The position numbers were made by a program, and so were the translations under genes. A stretch of 64,000 bases of DNA from assembly GCF_011927785.1 (NCBI RefSeq), contig NZ_JAATJK010000001.1, positions 5,737,001-5,801,000 on the forward strand. The letters are read 5' to 3'. The DNA is from Micromonospora profundi (GTDB lineage Bacteria > Actinomycetota > Actinomycetes > Mycobacteriales > Micromonosporaceae). The notes below the pieces were generated by a model, which searched no databases, had not been told where the DNA came from, and saw only the letters and a list, made by a program, of their open reading frames with translations. This document shows, one piece after another, positions 43,869 through 52,832 of this stretch (the first letter of the stretch is position 1; each line of letters opens with the position of its first letter).

Positions 43869-44222
43869 TGGGCACTCCTGACTGTGTACGCAGTTGGGTG
43901 CCGACCCACAACGGGCGAGCGCAGCCAGCCTACCTGGCAGATACCGCCGCGGACGCACCGGCCGGGCGCAGTTCAGGCAGTGATCAACATAACTGGTGGC
44001 CGAACCTGTCCAAGATCCGGGACACACGCTCCCACCAGGGCATATACGGCGTCGCGGGTAGCTGAATCGTTACATTGCCGCATCTCGATCAAATTCTTGA
44101 AAACAACTCCGGACCGCCTTACTCTACATCGACGTAGTTCGATGCCAGCGCCGGCGGGGACCTCCGTCGGCGCCCTCCCGCACCCGGCGACCCCGGGTCC
44201 GCCCCGTCCAAGGAGTCCCCCG
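43869..44222. other. Intergenic region between purS and protease gene
   Basis: About 350 bp without a gene between two divergently transcribed units. It must hold the purS promoter on the minus strand, which I cannot define, and holds a clear protease promoter at 44097-44125 on the plus strand. The part 43980-44110 is lower in GC than the genes around it. Confidence 0.5.
44097..44137 (+). promoter_or_regulatory. Promoter and palindrome upstream of the trypsin-like protease
   Basis: TTGAAA (44097-44102) and TACTCT (44120-44125) are exactly 17 bases apart. Overlapping the -10 is the near-palindrome CTACATCGACGTAG (44124-44137, one mismatched pair), a candidate operator at the transcription start. 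Confidence 0.6.
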
Positions 44223-44906
44223 ATGCGCATCCGTCCCCTGCTCGCCATGCTCGGCGTCGCGCTCGCCGGCGCCCTCGGCAGCGCCTCCGGCGCGGTCGCC
44301 GCCCCGGCCGGCCCTCAGCCCATCATCGGCGGCAACACCGTCTCGTCCGCGCCCTGGGCCGCCGCGGTGCTCAGCAACGGCTCGTTCACCTGCTCCGGCA
44401 GCGTGATCGCACCGCAGTGGGTGCTCACCGCCCGACACTGCATCAGCGGCACCATGTCGGTACGGGTCGGCAGCGTCTACCGGGCCTCCGGCGGCGTCAC
44501 CCGCACGGTCAGCGCCACCTACACCCGCAACGACCTGGCCCTCATGCGGCTCTCCAGCACCGTCAGCACCTCGACGGTGAGCCTCGCCAGCAGCAACCCG
44601 CCGATCGGCTCCACCAACTCGATCTACGGCTGGGGCATGACCTGCTACAGCGGCTGCTCCGCGTCCAGCCAACTCAAGACCGCCACCGTCCGGGTCACCA
44701 GCAACAGCGCCACCGACGCGTACGGCGGGCAGGCCATCCGCAGCAGCCGGATCAGCGGGAACGCCTGGCGGGGAGACTCGGGCGGTCCGCAGTTCTACAA
44801 CGGCCAGCAGGTCGGAGTGGCCTCCACGGCCGACGGCTCCAGCATCCAGAACTACGGCAGTGTCGCGTACAACAGGGCCTGGATCACCTCGACGGCCGGT
44901 GTCTGA
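44223..44906 (+). CDS. Secreted trypsin-like (S1) serine protease
   Basis: A 227-residue exported chymotrypsin-fold protease. A Sec signal peptide of about 27 residues leads to a very short propeptide and the mature start IIGG (34-37). The catalytic triad is His72 (LTARHC), Asp104 (RNDLALM) and Ser186 (GDSGGP). Cysteine pairs flank His72 and the CYSGC segment. Mature length is about 190 residues, like Streptomyces trypsin-like and alpha-lytic-type enzymes. AAGGAG precedes the ATG. Probably an extracellular nutrient-scavenging protease. Confidence 0.9.
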   Translation: MRIRPLLAMLGVALAGALGSASGAVAAPAGPQPIIGGNTVSSAPWAAAVLSNGSFTCSGSVIAPQWVLTARHCISGTMSVRVGSVYRASGGVTRTVSATYTRNDLALMRLSSTVSTSTVSLASSNPPIGSTNSIYGWGMTCYSGCSASSQLKTATVRVTSNSATDAYGGQAIRSSRISGNAWRGDSGGPQFYNGQQVGVASTADGSSIQNYGSVAYNRAWITSTAGV

Positions 44907-45035
44907 CGGTTAGAGCCCCGCGCGGCGCGGATGGTCGGCAGCGTGCCGGCCGTCCGCGCCGCGTCGTTTTGCAGCATCCGATCAGGTGAACAATGCACAC
45001 GATCGGGTCGCCCCACTCCTGACAGCATCGGAACC

Positions 45036-45494
45036 GTGCTGGTCGTGACGACGGAGCAACTGCCCGGCTACGAAATCCGCCAGATCCTCGGTGAGGTGGT
45101 GTCATCGATGGCCAGGACGCGCAACCCGTACCGCGAGGGGGTCAAGAACCTGCGCGGTGGCGCGTACGACCCGATGGCGCCCGACAACCTCACCCGCTGG
45201 CGTACCGACTCGGTGTCCCGTCTCGGCGAGGAAGCCCTGCGGCTCGGCGCGAACGCGGTGATCGGCATGCGCTTCGACAGCCGGGACTGCGGCGAGATGT
45301 GGATGGAGATCTGCGCGTACGGCACAGCGGTGATCGCCGTACCCACGATGGCCGAGGTCATGCCGGCCGACCAGCCTGCGGTCGCCGCGGACACCGCGCA
45401 CGACCCGGGCTTCGCGGAGTCCCTCGGCGGCATCGCCGAACCCGCGAGCGCCCCGAACCTCCGCACAGCCGCCGAAACCCCAACCCGCGAGTAA
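45036..45494 (+). CDS. YbjQ/UPF0145 family protein
   Basis: A 152-residue protein of the YbjQ (heavy-metal-binding-like) family: VVTTEQLPGYEIRQILGEVV at the start, NPYREGVKNL in the middle and ALRLGANAVIGMRFD near residue 75 are diagnostic. The structure is a pentameric beta barrel in known members; the role is unknown. The Cys in FDSRDCGEMW and a 40-residue low-complexity tail (AEVMPADQPAVAAD onward) are extra. GTG 45036 is the start. Confidence 0.88.
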   Translation: MLVVTTEQLPGYEIRQILGEVVSSMARTRNPYREGVKNLRGGAYDPMAPDNLTRWRTDSVSRLGEEALRLGANAVIGMRFDSRDCGEMWMEICAYGTAVIAVPTMAEVMPADQPAVAADTAHDPGFAESLGGIAEPASAPNLRTAAETPTRE

Positions 45495-45533
45495 CGCCCA
45501 CCCACGCCCACCCCGAAGCGGTGATGCCGGAGG

Positions 45534-46958
45534 TTAGAGGATCGGCGGCGGGGAATAGGTTGCGGCGTTCGGGTGGGTTTCTACCACCTTGGTGATGCGG
45601 CGGGTCAGTGCTGCCACCTGGGCGGGGGCGGCACCCACGAAGGCCGTGCGGTCGGCTACCAGGGTGTCGATGTCGGCGCGGGACAGGCCGAGGCGACCGT
45701 CGGCGGCCAGCCTGTCGAACAGGTCGTTCTCCGGAGCGCCCTTCTCGCGCATGGCCAGCGCCACCGCTACGGCGTGCTCCTTGATCACCTCGTGCGCGAC
45801 CTCACGACCAACGCCCCGCCGGACCGCCGCCACCAGGATCTTCGTGGTGGCCAGGAACGGCAGGAACCGCTCCAACTCCCGGTTGATCACCGCCGGGTAT
45901 GCGCCGAACTCGTCGAGCACGGTGAGGAACGTCTGGAACAGCCCGTCGGCGGCGAAGAACGCGTCCGGCAGGGCCACCCGGCGGACCACCGAGCAGGACA
46001 CGTCCCCCTCGTTCCACTGGTCACCGGCCAGCTCGCCGACCATCGACAGGTAACCCCGGATGATCACCGCGAAGCCGTTCACCCGCTCCGACGAGCGGGT
46101 GTTCATCTTGTGCGGCATCGCGCTGGAGCCGACCTGGCCCGGCTTGAAGCCCTCGGTGACCAGCTCCTGGCCGACCATCAGCCGGATCGTGGTGGCCAGC
46201 GACGACGGCGCGGCGGCGGTCTGCGCCAGCGCGGCAAGCACGTCGAAGTCGAGCGAGCGCGGGTAGACCTGCCCGACGCTGTCCAGTACGCGGGAGAAGC
46301 CCAGGTGCTCGGCGACCCGCCGCTCCAACTCGGCGACCTTGTCGGCGTCGCCGTCGAAGAGGTCGAGCTGGTCGGCTGCCGTGCCGACCGGCCCCTTGAT
46401 CCCGCGCAGCGGGTAGCGGGCGATCAGCTCCTCCAGCCGCTCGTACGCGATCAGCAGCTCCTCCGCCGCCGAGGCGAACCGCTTGCCAAGCGTGGTGGCC
46501 TGCGCGGCGACGTTGTGCGAACGGCCGGTCATGACGAGCTCGGAGTGCTCGTGGGCCAGCCACGCCAGCCGGGCGAGGGTGGCCACCACCCGGTCCCGGA
46601 TCAGCTCCAGCGAGGCGCGCACCTGCAACTGCTCGACGTTCTCGGTGAGATCCCGCGAGGTCATGCCCTTGTGCACGTGCTCGTGCCCGGCGAGCGCGCT
46701 GAACTCCTCGATCCGGGCTTTCACGTCGTGCCGCGTGACCCGCTCCCGCTCGGCGATCGAGGCGAGGTCGACCTGGTCGAGCACCCGCTCGTACGCCTCG
46801 ACCACACCGTCGGGCACCGGCACGCCCAGGTCGCGCTGGGCGCGGAGCACGGCGAGCCAGAGTCGCCGCTCCATCCGGACCTTCTCCTCCGGCGACCAGA
46901 GGGCGACAAGCTCGGGTGAGGCGTAACGGTTGGCGAGCACGTTCGGGATCGTCGTCAC
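45534..46958 (-). CDS. purB: Adenylosuccinate lyase
   Basis: A 474-residue fumarase/aspartase superfamily enzyme acting twice in purine synthesis. The superfamily signature is VGSSAMPHKMNTRSSERV with the catalytic serine loop; TGRSHNVAAQATTLGKR carries the general His. The start MTTIPNVLANRYASPEL at GTG 46958 has GAGG three bases upstream; an ATG at 46967 is possible. It belongs to the two-domain long class that begins TTIPNVLA. Confidence 0.94.
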   Translation of the reverse strand: MTTIPNVLANRYASPELVALWSPEEKVRMERRLWLAVLRAQRDLGVPVPDGVVEAYERVLDQVDLASIAERERVTRHDVKARIEEFSALAGHEHVHKGMTSRDLTENVEQLQVRASLELIRDRVVATLARLAWLAHEHSELVMTGRSHNVAAQATTLGKRFASAAEELLIAYERLEELIARYPLRGIKGPVGTAADQLDLFDGDADKVAELERRVAEHLGFSRVLDSVGQVYPRSLDFDVLAALAQTAAAPSSLATTIRLMVGQELVTEGFKPGQVGSSAMPHKMNTRSSERVNGFAVIIRGYLSMVGELAGDQWNEGDVSCSVVRRVALPDAFFAADGLFQTFLTVLDEFGAYPAVINRELERFLPFLATTKILVAAVRRGVGREVAHEVIKEHAVAVALAMREKGAPENDLFDRLAADGRLGLSRADIDTLVADRTAFVGAAPAQVAALTRRITKVVETHPNAATYSPPPIL

Positions 46959-47041
46959 GTACCTCATTCTCGCCTACCCCACGACGGGCGACCTGGTCGG
47001 GCACGGCTTCGCGGCATCCCGGCGGCGAGGACGGCCCCTGC

Positions 47042-47075
47042 CCGCTACAGCCCGGCCGTGGGCGGGCTGTAGCGG
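47042..47075 (-). terminator. Terminator after the fused permease-like gene
   Basis: CCGCTACAGCCCG (47042-47054) pairs perfectly with 47063-47075, loop 8, just beyond the stop at 47086 on the minus strand. Confidence 0.75.
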
Positions 47076-47085
47076 AGGCCGGGCG

Positions 47086-48873
47086 CTAGGACTGCCGCGG
47101 GTCCCGTTCCGTGACGTCGTTCTGGTCGGTCTGCGGAAGGGCCGACGCCGCGACACCGGCAGGCATCGCACCGGTAGCCGCGGCACCGGTAGGCCCGGCA
47201 CCGGCGTGCGGCTTGGCCTCCTGTCGGCCCGCCAGGATGACGAGCCGGTCGAGGTAGAGCAACTGCAACGCCAGGAAGGCGAGCAGGAAGAACAGCAGCA
47301 TCGGCAAGGGCAGTATCTGAGCCAGATCTCCCTGCGCGGTGCCCTCAGCGTCGAACCGCCCCCGAAGCCGGTAGAGCAGGAAATTCGGTGCCGGCCACAG
47401 CCCGTTCTGCGCGACTACCAGGCGCGGCCACAGCCAGTCCTGCGCGGCGACCAACCAGGTCAGCAGCCCGGCCCCGGCCACCATCGGCAGGGCGGGCAGC
47501 AGCATCGTCGAGATGAACCGGCCGCTGCCCTCCCAACGTTCCCGCTGACCCCGGAAGAACAGGGTGAACACCACGAGCGCGGGGATGGAGAGCCAGCTCG
47601 GCGGGATCAGCGCCGCGAAGGTGTTCAACTGCTCGGCGTCACGAGCCCGGAGGTAATGGGCGCCCGCGAGTGGGCCGACGCCGACGAAGAGCCAGGGTGC
47701 GAAGGGCAGCAGGAGAAGCTCGCTGGCCCGGCCCAGCGGGCGCAGGCCACCGATCGCAAATCCGGCCAGCGCGGCGAGGCCCACCCCGATCACCGTCGAG
47801 ATCAGCGGTGGCAGCCAGGTGTTGATCTGAATTTGGCCGGCGGTGACACCCCGGGGCAGCGCCGTCACGTCGGCGGTGAGCAGCCGCAGCCACGGCGTCA
47901 ACACGTACGCGAGCACGCCGAGGAACGCCAGCAGCCCCACCACCAGGAGGCCGAGTGCGACACGACTCCGCACGGCAGGGGTCGGTTCCGCCGGGCGGTC
48001 GCGCCAACCGGTGAAGGCGATCCGCGTACGGGTCAGCAGGAGCAGGGCGACGGCGAGGAGGCCGAGCGTTCCCAGCAGCACCAACAGCACCGCGCTGCCG
48101 GCAGCGCCGACACCGGTCTGGGCGAGGACGAAGGTCTGCTGGTAGACGTCCAGCAACGGAGTTCTGTTCTGCCCCCTCTGGGCGACGACGGGCCACTGGA
48201 GGGACCAGGACTGCATCGTCACCGCGACGACGGTCAGCGCCAGCACGCCGCCGGCGGCCAGGGCCGCCGGCAGGGACCTGCCGTGGGGGCGGCGGCACCA
48301 CACGGCGAGGAAGACTGTGGCACCGATCGCGATCACCAGCCCGGCGGGCAGCAGCGCCACCGTACTGATGGCGGAGGTCTTCCCCGGGCCGGTGCCGGCC
48401 TGTTCCATCGTCCGCGCCGTCCCCACGGCGAGCGGGGCGTAGGCGGCCAGCGGCACGGCCAGCAGCGCCCGGGTGACAAGTCTCGGCACCCGCCCGGCCC
48501 GCTCCGCCGCGAGCGCGAGCGCAGGGGCGACGATCAGCGCGAGCAGCACCGGTATCAGTGCGAGCAGCAGCACGTAGACCAGGTCACCGAGGAATCCCGA
48601 GGCGACGATCTCTCGGTAGTTGTCCAGGCCGCCATCGGAGGCTCGGCTGCGGCGGTTCGGCACCAGTCTTCCTGGCCCGAAACTATCCACAATGGTGCTG
48701 ATCGACGGAATGACGTACGACCACAGCAGGGCGACGGCGGCCGGCACGATCAGGGCCAGGCCGGTGACGATCTGGGCCGTCCGACTCAGCCGGACGCCCC
48801 CCGACGGCGGCCGAGGGGGCGGCACGGCGAAACGAGGCTGTGGACCGGAGGTGGACATCGGGGCGGTCGACAT
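47086..48873 (-). CDS. Polytopic membrane protein resembling fused MalF-MalG sugar permeases
   Basis: A 595-residue membrane protein with about 12 hydrophobic segments. The first half (VTGLALIVPAAVALLWSYVIPS, DNYREIVASGFLGDLVYVL) looks like a MalF-type permease, and the second half (NTWLPPLISTVIGVGLAALAGFAI, LLTWLVAAQDWLWPRLVVAQ) like MalG. The EAA loop that contacts the ATPase is not recognisable in either half. No binding protein or ATPase is nearby. It may be a degenerate transporter or have a new role. The 50-residue C-terminal tail is Ala/Pro-rich. Assignment to the permease family is by pattern only. Confidence 0.6.
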   Translation of the reverse strand: MSTAPMSTSGPQPRFAVPPPRPPSGGVRLSRTAQIVTGLALIVPAAVALLWSYVIPSISTIVDSFGPGRLVPNRRSRASDGGLDNYREIVASGFLGDLVYVLLLALIPVLLALIVAPALALAAERAGRVPRLVTRALLAVPLAAYAPLAVGTARTMEQAGTGPGKTSAISTVALLPAGLVIAIGATVFLAVWCRRPHGRSLPAALAAGGVLALTVVAVTMQSWSLQWPVVAQRGQNRTPLLDVYQQTFVLAQTGVGAAGSAVLLVLLGTLGLLAVALLLLTRTRIAFTGWRDRPAEPTPAVRSRVALGLLVVGLLAFLGVLAYVLTPWLRLLTADVTALPRGVTAGQIQINTWLPPLISTVIGVGLAALAGFAIGGLRPLGRASELLLLPFAPWLFVGVGPLAGAHYLRARDAEQLNTFAALIPPSWLSIPALVVFTLFFRGQRERWEGSGRFISTMLLPALPMVAGAGLLTWLVAAQDWLWPRLVVAQNGLWPAPNFLLYRLRGRFDAEGTAQGDLAQILPLPMLLFFLLAFLALQLLYLDRLVILAGRQEAKPHAGAGPTGAAATGAMPAGVAASALPQTDQNDVTERDPRQS

Positions 48874-48955
48874 CGGGCTTGATCCTTCAGGGCATGGGGA
48901 AGGGCGGGGTCAGGCTAGCCCTCCCATGCACGCATCACGATCTAGGAAGCGTCGA

Positions 48956-50248
48956 TCAGCGCTCCAGGATCGCCGTCACGCCCTGACCGCCGGCCGCGCA
49001 GATGGAGATCAACCCGCGGCCGCTGCCCTTCTCGGCGAGCAGCTTTGCCAGGGTCGCGACGATCCGGCCGCCGGTGGCGGCGAACGGGTGCCCGGCGGCC
49101 AGCGACGAGCCGTTGACGTTGAGCTTCTCCCTGTCGATCGCGCCGAGCGGGGCGTCCAGGCCGAGCCGGTCCTTGCAGAACTCCGGCGACTCCCAGGCGG
49201 CGAGGGTGGCCAGCACCTGGGACGCGAACGCCTCGTGGATCTCGTAGTAGTCGAAGTCCTGCAACGTCAGCCCGGCACGGGCCAGCATGCGGGGCACCGC
49301 GTACGTGGGGGCCATCAGGAGCCCTTCTTCGCCGTGCACGAAGTCCACGGCTGCCGTCTCCGACCAGCTGAACCAGGCCAGCACCGGCAGGTTGTGCGCG
49401 GCAGCCCACTCCTCGCTGGCAAGCAGCACTGTGGACGCGCCGTCGGTGAGAGGCGACGAGTTGCCGGCGGTCATCGTGGCGTGCTCGGCGTCCGGGCCAC
49501 GGGTGCCGAAGACCGGCTTGAGCGAGCCGAGCTTCTCCACGCTCGTGTCCGGACGGAGGTTCTGGTCGCGGGTGAGCCCCAGGTACGGCGTCATCAGGTC
49601 GTCGAAGAAGCCCTTGTCGTACGCGGCGGCCAGCCGCTGGTGCGAGCGCAGCGCCAGCTCGTCCTGGGATCGCCTGTCGATCTGCCAGCGCATGGCGGTC
49701 TGGGCGGCGTGGTCCCCCATCGACAGGCCGGTACGCGGCTCGGCGTTGCGGGGGATCTCCGGCTTGAACGGCTGGAGCGGGCGCAGCTTCGCGGCGATCT
49801 TCATCCGCTCGCCCAAGGTCCGGGCGGAGTTGAGTTTGAGCAGGGTGCGCCGCATGTCCTCGTTGACGGCGAGCGGCGCGTCGGAGGTGGTGTCGACACC
49901 GCCGGCGATGCCGACGTCGATCTGACCGAGGGCGATCTTGTTGGCGACCAGGATCGCTGCCTCCAGGCCGGTGCCGCACGCCTGCTGGATGTCGTACGCC
50001 GGTGTGTGCGGGTCGAGCCGGGAGCCGAGCACCACCTCACGGGTGAGGTTGAAGTCACGGGAGTGCTTGAGCACCGCACCGGCCACCACCTCGCCGACCC
50101 GCTGTCCGGCCAGCCCGTACCTGGCGATCAGGCCGTCCAGCGCCGCGCCGAGCATGTCCGCGTTCGACGCCTGCGCATAGCGGGAGTTGGAGCGGGCAAA
50201 GGGGATGCGGTTGCCGCCGATGACCGCGACCCGTCGGATGCTCTGCAC
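48956..50248 (-). CDS. Acetyl-CoA acyltransferase (thiolase)
   Basis: A 430-residue thiolase that cleaves 3-ketoacyl-CoA. The acylated Cys91 is in QQACGTGLEAA, the His in SSLAAGHPFAATGG, and the second Cys in SICAAGGQG. It resembles the trifunctional-enzyme/FadA2 (FadI) type. It is divergent from the FabG4-type gene with 56 bp between, in which an operator shared with the TetR site at 58210 is found. The same neighbourhood (thiolase, FabG4, MaoC) occurs in mycobacteria as fadA2-fabG4-htdX, as I recall it. Confidence 0.92.
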   Translation of the reverse strand: MQSIRRVAVIGGNRIPFARSNSRYAQASNADMLGAALDGLIARYGLAGQRVGEVVAGAVLKHSRDFNLTREVVLGSRLDPHTPAYDIQQACGTGLEAAILVANKIALGQIDVGIAGGVDTTSDAPLAVNEDMRRTLLKLNSARTLGERMKIAAKLRPLQPFKPEIPRNAEPRTGLSMGDHAAQTAMRWQIDRRSQDELALRSHQRLAAAYDKGFFDDLMTPYLGLTRDQNLRPDTSVEKLGSLKPVFGTRGPDAEHATMTAGNSSPLTDGASTVLLASEEWAAAHNLPVLAWFSWSETAAVDFVHGEEGLLMAPTYAVPRMLARAGLTLQDFDYYEIHEAFASQVLATLAAWESPEFCKDRLGLDAPLGAIDREKLNVNGSSLAAGHPFAATGGRIVATLAKLLAEKGSGRGLISICAAGGQGVTAILER

Positions 50249-50272
50249 GATCCGCCTCCTTGAAGATGTGTT

Positions 50273-50296
50273 GCGCCAACCCTACTCGCCAGTAGG
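50273..50296. promoter_or_regulatory. Candidate operator for the TetR regulator, thiolase/FabG4 side
   Basis: On the minus strand the sequence from 50296 reads CCTACTGGCGAGTAGGGTT, matching the first 19 bases of the palindrome at 58210 (CCTACTGGTGCGTAGGGTT) with two differences. The inner CCTACT-n4-AGTAGG is itself palindromic. It sits between the divergent starts of thiolase and FabG4. Confidence 0.65.
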
Positions 50297-50304
50297 CTAC
50301 GCCC

Positions 50305-51672
50305 ATGAGCGACAGGTACGCGAGCTTCGTCCAATCAGCCGCCGGCCGCGCGCTGGTCAAGCGTCTCGGGCTGCCCGACCCGCCGCGACTGCGCCGACAC
50401 CACCCCGGCGATCCGCTGCTGCCCGGGCCGTTGCTGCTCGGCGCGGCCACCGGCGGGCGACTCGCCGAGCCGATCGCCAAGATCCTGGCATCCGCCGGGG
50501 TCGAGCTGGCCGACCAGGCCACCGCCGCCCACAGCGACACCCCGCAGCGGTACGGGGCGCTGGTCTTCGACGCCACCGGGATCACCGACTCGACCGACCT
50601 TCGCCAGCTGTACGACTTCTTCCACCCGCAGGCCCGGGCCGTGCTGCCCAGCGGTCGGGTGATCGTGCTCGGCACCCCGCCATCGGAGTGCCCGACGCCG
50701 CGCGAGGCCACGGCCCAACGCGCTCTGGAGGGGTTGGTCCGCAGCATCGGCAAGGAGTTCGGCAGGGGCACCACCGCACAGCTCGTCTACGTGACAGGCG
50801 ACGCCAGCGCCCCCGGGACCCGTACCAGCCTCGAATCGACACTGCGGTTCCTGCTGTCCGGCCGCTCCGCGTACGTCTCGGGGCAGGTCATCCGGGTTGG
50901 CGACGGCACGGCGAGCGCCCCGGCGGACTGGGATCGTCCCCTGGACGGGCAGGTCGTGCTCGTGACCGGCGCGGCCCGGGGCATCGGCGCGGCGCTGGCC
51001 CGGGTCCTGGCCCGCGACGGCGCGCAGGTGGTGGCGCTGGACATCCCGGCCGCCGGGGATGCCCTGGCCGCCGTGGCGAACGACATCGGCGGTACGGCAG
51101 TGCAGCTCGACCTGACCGCGCCGGACGCCCCGACCCGGCTCGCCGACCACCTGGCCAGCCGCCACGGTCGGGTCGACGTGGTGGTGCACAACGCGGGAAT
51201 CACCCGGGACAAGACGCTCGGCCGGATGGACGCCGACCGGTGGGACCAGGTGATCGACGTGAACCTCTCCAGCCAGGAGCGGATCAACGACGTCCTACTG
51301 GAACGGGAGCTGATCCCGGCCGGCGGGCGGATCGTGTCGGTCTCGTCGATCGCCGGGATCGCCGGCAACCGGGGGCAGACCAACTACGCCACCAGCAAGG
51401 CCGGCGTGATCGGGCTTGTCGACTCGCTCGCCCCGGCTCTGCACGAGCGGGGGATCAGCGTCAACGCGGTGGCCCCCGGCTTCATCGAGACCCGCCTGAC
51501 GGCGCGCATCCCGCTTGTCGTCCGTGAGGCGGGCCGGCGGATGAACAGCCTGTCGCAGGGCGGGTTGCCGGTCGACGTGGCGGAGGCGATCGGCTGGTTG
51601 GCGTGGCCGGCGTCCGGCGCGGTCAGCGGCAACGTCGTACGCGTCTGCGGCCAGAGCCTGCTGGGGGCGTGA
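50305..51672 (+). CDS. fabG4: High-molecular-weight 3-oxoacyl-ACP/CoA reductase (FabG4 type)
   Basis: A 455-residue two-domain SDR enzyme. The N-terminal 200 residues are a degenerate flavodoxin-like domain; the C-terminal half has TGAARGIGAALA (NADH/NADPH binding), HNAGITRDK and the catalytic YATSK with serine in VSVSSIAG. This layout is the FabG4 class found in actinobacteria, which reduces long-chain 3-ketoacyl-CoA. Its stop overlaps the start of the MaoC gene (TGATG). Pairing with a thiolase and hydratase suggests a fatty-acid elongation or degradation cycle. Confidence 0.92.
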   Translation: MSDRYASFVQSAAGRALVKRLGLPDPPRLRRHHPGDPLLPGPLLLGAATGGRLAEPIAKILASAGVELADQATAAHSDTPQRYGALVFDATGITDSTDLRQLYDFFHPQARAVLPSGRVIVLGTPPSECPTPREATAQRALEGLVRSIGKEFGRGTTAQLVYVTGDASAPGTRTSLESTLRFLLSGRSAYVSGQVIRVGDGTASAPADWDRPLDGQVVLVTGAARGIGAALARVLARDGAQVVALDIPAAGDALAAVANDIGGTAVQLDLTAPDAPTRLADHLASRHGRVDVVVHNAGITRDKTLGRMDADRWDQVIDVNLSSQERINDVLLERELIPAGGRIVSVSSIAGIAGNRGQTNYATSKAGVIGLVDSLAPALHERGISVNAVAPGFIETRLTARIPLVVREAGRRMNSLSQGGLPVDVAEAIGWLAWPASGAVSGNVVRVCGQSLLGA

Positions 51673-52736
51673 TGGCGAGAAGAGGACAGCCCACCGGGGA
51701 GCCGGATGACCTGTCGGTCCACGAACTGATCGACGGCCCCACCGAGATCCTGTCGCGGGAGACCCTGGACGCGATCCGCCGTCCGGAGCCCGCCGGTCAC
51801 GACCTGAGCGTCGAGCAGACACACGACCTGGCCGCCGGAACCGACGCGACCCGCGACCTCTCCGGCGCGCAACCGGCCAACCGCACCCGGGAGCGCATCG
51901 AACTGCCCCGGATGCCGGCGGCCGGACCGCTGTACCGGCGGGCGTTGCTCGGTGCGCTGCCGGGCCTCGGCAAGGGGCGGCGCGGGAACGACCTGCCGGC
52001 GGCCGAGCTGGCAGTGGACGGCGTGAGCGTCGACAGGACGCACCTTGCCGACTACGACCGGGTCTGCGGGTTCCGGCTCACCGATCAGCTCCCCGCGACG
52101 TTTCCGCACGTCATGGGCTTTCCACTGAGCCTGCGGCTGATGACCGCGCCGGACTTTCCCCTCCCGCTGACCGGCCTGGTGCACATCGACAACCGGATCA
52201 CAGTGCACCGCCCGATCACCGCCGACGAGGCCATCGACTTCACGACGTACGCCCAGGATCTGCGCCCGCACGACCGGGGGCGGCAACTGGACGTGGTGCT
52301 TGTCGGCTCGGTGGACGGGGAGGAGGTCTGGCGCGGCGTCTCCACGTACCTGGGTCGGGAGCCCACGGCCGGCGGCGGTGAGCGGCGCGACCGGAGCGGG
52401 CGCACCGAGGTGCCCGCCGGTACGGCCCGCTGGCGTGTCGAACCCCGGGTCGGCACCGAGTACGCGCGGGTCTCCGGGGACCACAACCCGATCCACACGT
52501 CAGTGCTCGGGGCGCGGCTGTTCGGGTTCCGCCGGCCGATCGCGCACGGCATGTGGAGCAAGGCGCGATGCCTCGCAGCGCTGGAAAACCGGCTGCCTGA
52601 CGCCTACACGGTCGAGGTCGCCTTCAAGCTGCCGGTGTCGTTGCCGAGCACCGTGAGCTTCGCGCTGCTGCCGGACGGCGGGTTCGCCCTGCACGACTCG
52701 CGTGGCCGACCGCACCTGGTGGGCCTCCTGCGCTGA
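51672..52736 (+). CDS. MaoC-like (3R)-hydroxyacyl dehydratase
   Basis: A 354-residue double-hotdog dehydratase like HtdX of mycobacteria. The hydratase-2 motif with its catalytic Asp and His lies in YARVSGDHNPIHTS, followed by IAHGMWSKA, in the C-terminal half; the N-terminal 80 residues are linker-like. It interconverts (R)-3-hydroxyacyl-CoA/ACP and enoyl forms. Start ATG 51672 overlaps the fabG4 stop. A 70-residue N-terminal part (EPDDLSVHELIDGPTEIL) is of unknown function. Confidence 0.9.
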   Translation: MARRGQPTGEPDDLSVHELIDGPTEILSRETLDAIRRPEPAGHDLSVEQTHDLAAGTDATRDLSGAQPANRTRERIELPRMPAAGPLYRRALLGALPGLGKGRRGNDLPAAELAVDGVSVDRTHLADYDRVCGFRLTDQLPATFPHVMGFPLSLRLMTAPDFPLPLTGLVHIDNRITVHRPITADEAIDFTTYAQDLRPHDRGRQLDVVLVGSVDGEEVWRGVSTYLGREPTAGGGERRDRSGRTEVPAGTARWRVEPRVGTEYARVSGDHNPIHTSVLGARLFGFRRPIAHGMWSKARCLAALENRLPDAYTVEVAFKLPVSLPSTVSFALLPDGGFALHDSRGRPHLVGLLR

Positions 52737-52739
52737 CGC

Positions 52740-52775
52740 GCCAGTGCCGATCCCGGATCCGGGCTTGGCACTGGC
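52740..52775 (+). terminator. Terminator after the MaoC gene
   Basis: GCCAGTGCC (52740-52748) pairs with GGCACTGGC (52767-52775) around an inner palindrome CCCGGATCCGGG. It overlaps the -35 of the next operon's promoter. Confidence 0.65.
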
Positions 52776-52816
52776 GTTCTCGTGCGCTAAGTTGTTCTCA
52801 CAGAGAGATGTTCTCA
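52765..52816 (+). promoter_or_regulatory. Promoter and candidate NrtR operator of the four-gene operon
   Basis: TTGGCA (52765-52770) and TAAGTT (52788-52793) are 17 bases apart. TGTTCTCA occurs at 52793-52800 and 52809-52816, a 16-bp phased direct repeat covering the likely transcription start. Placement right before an NrtR-type regulator suggests autoregulation. Confidence 0.6.
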
Positions 52817-52832
52817 AAGTGAGGGTGACGCG

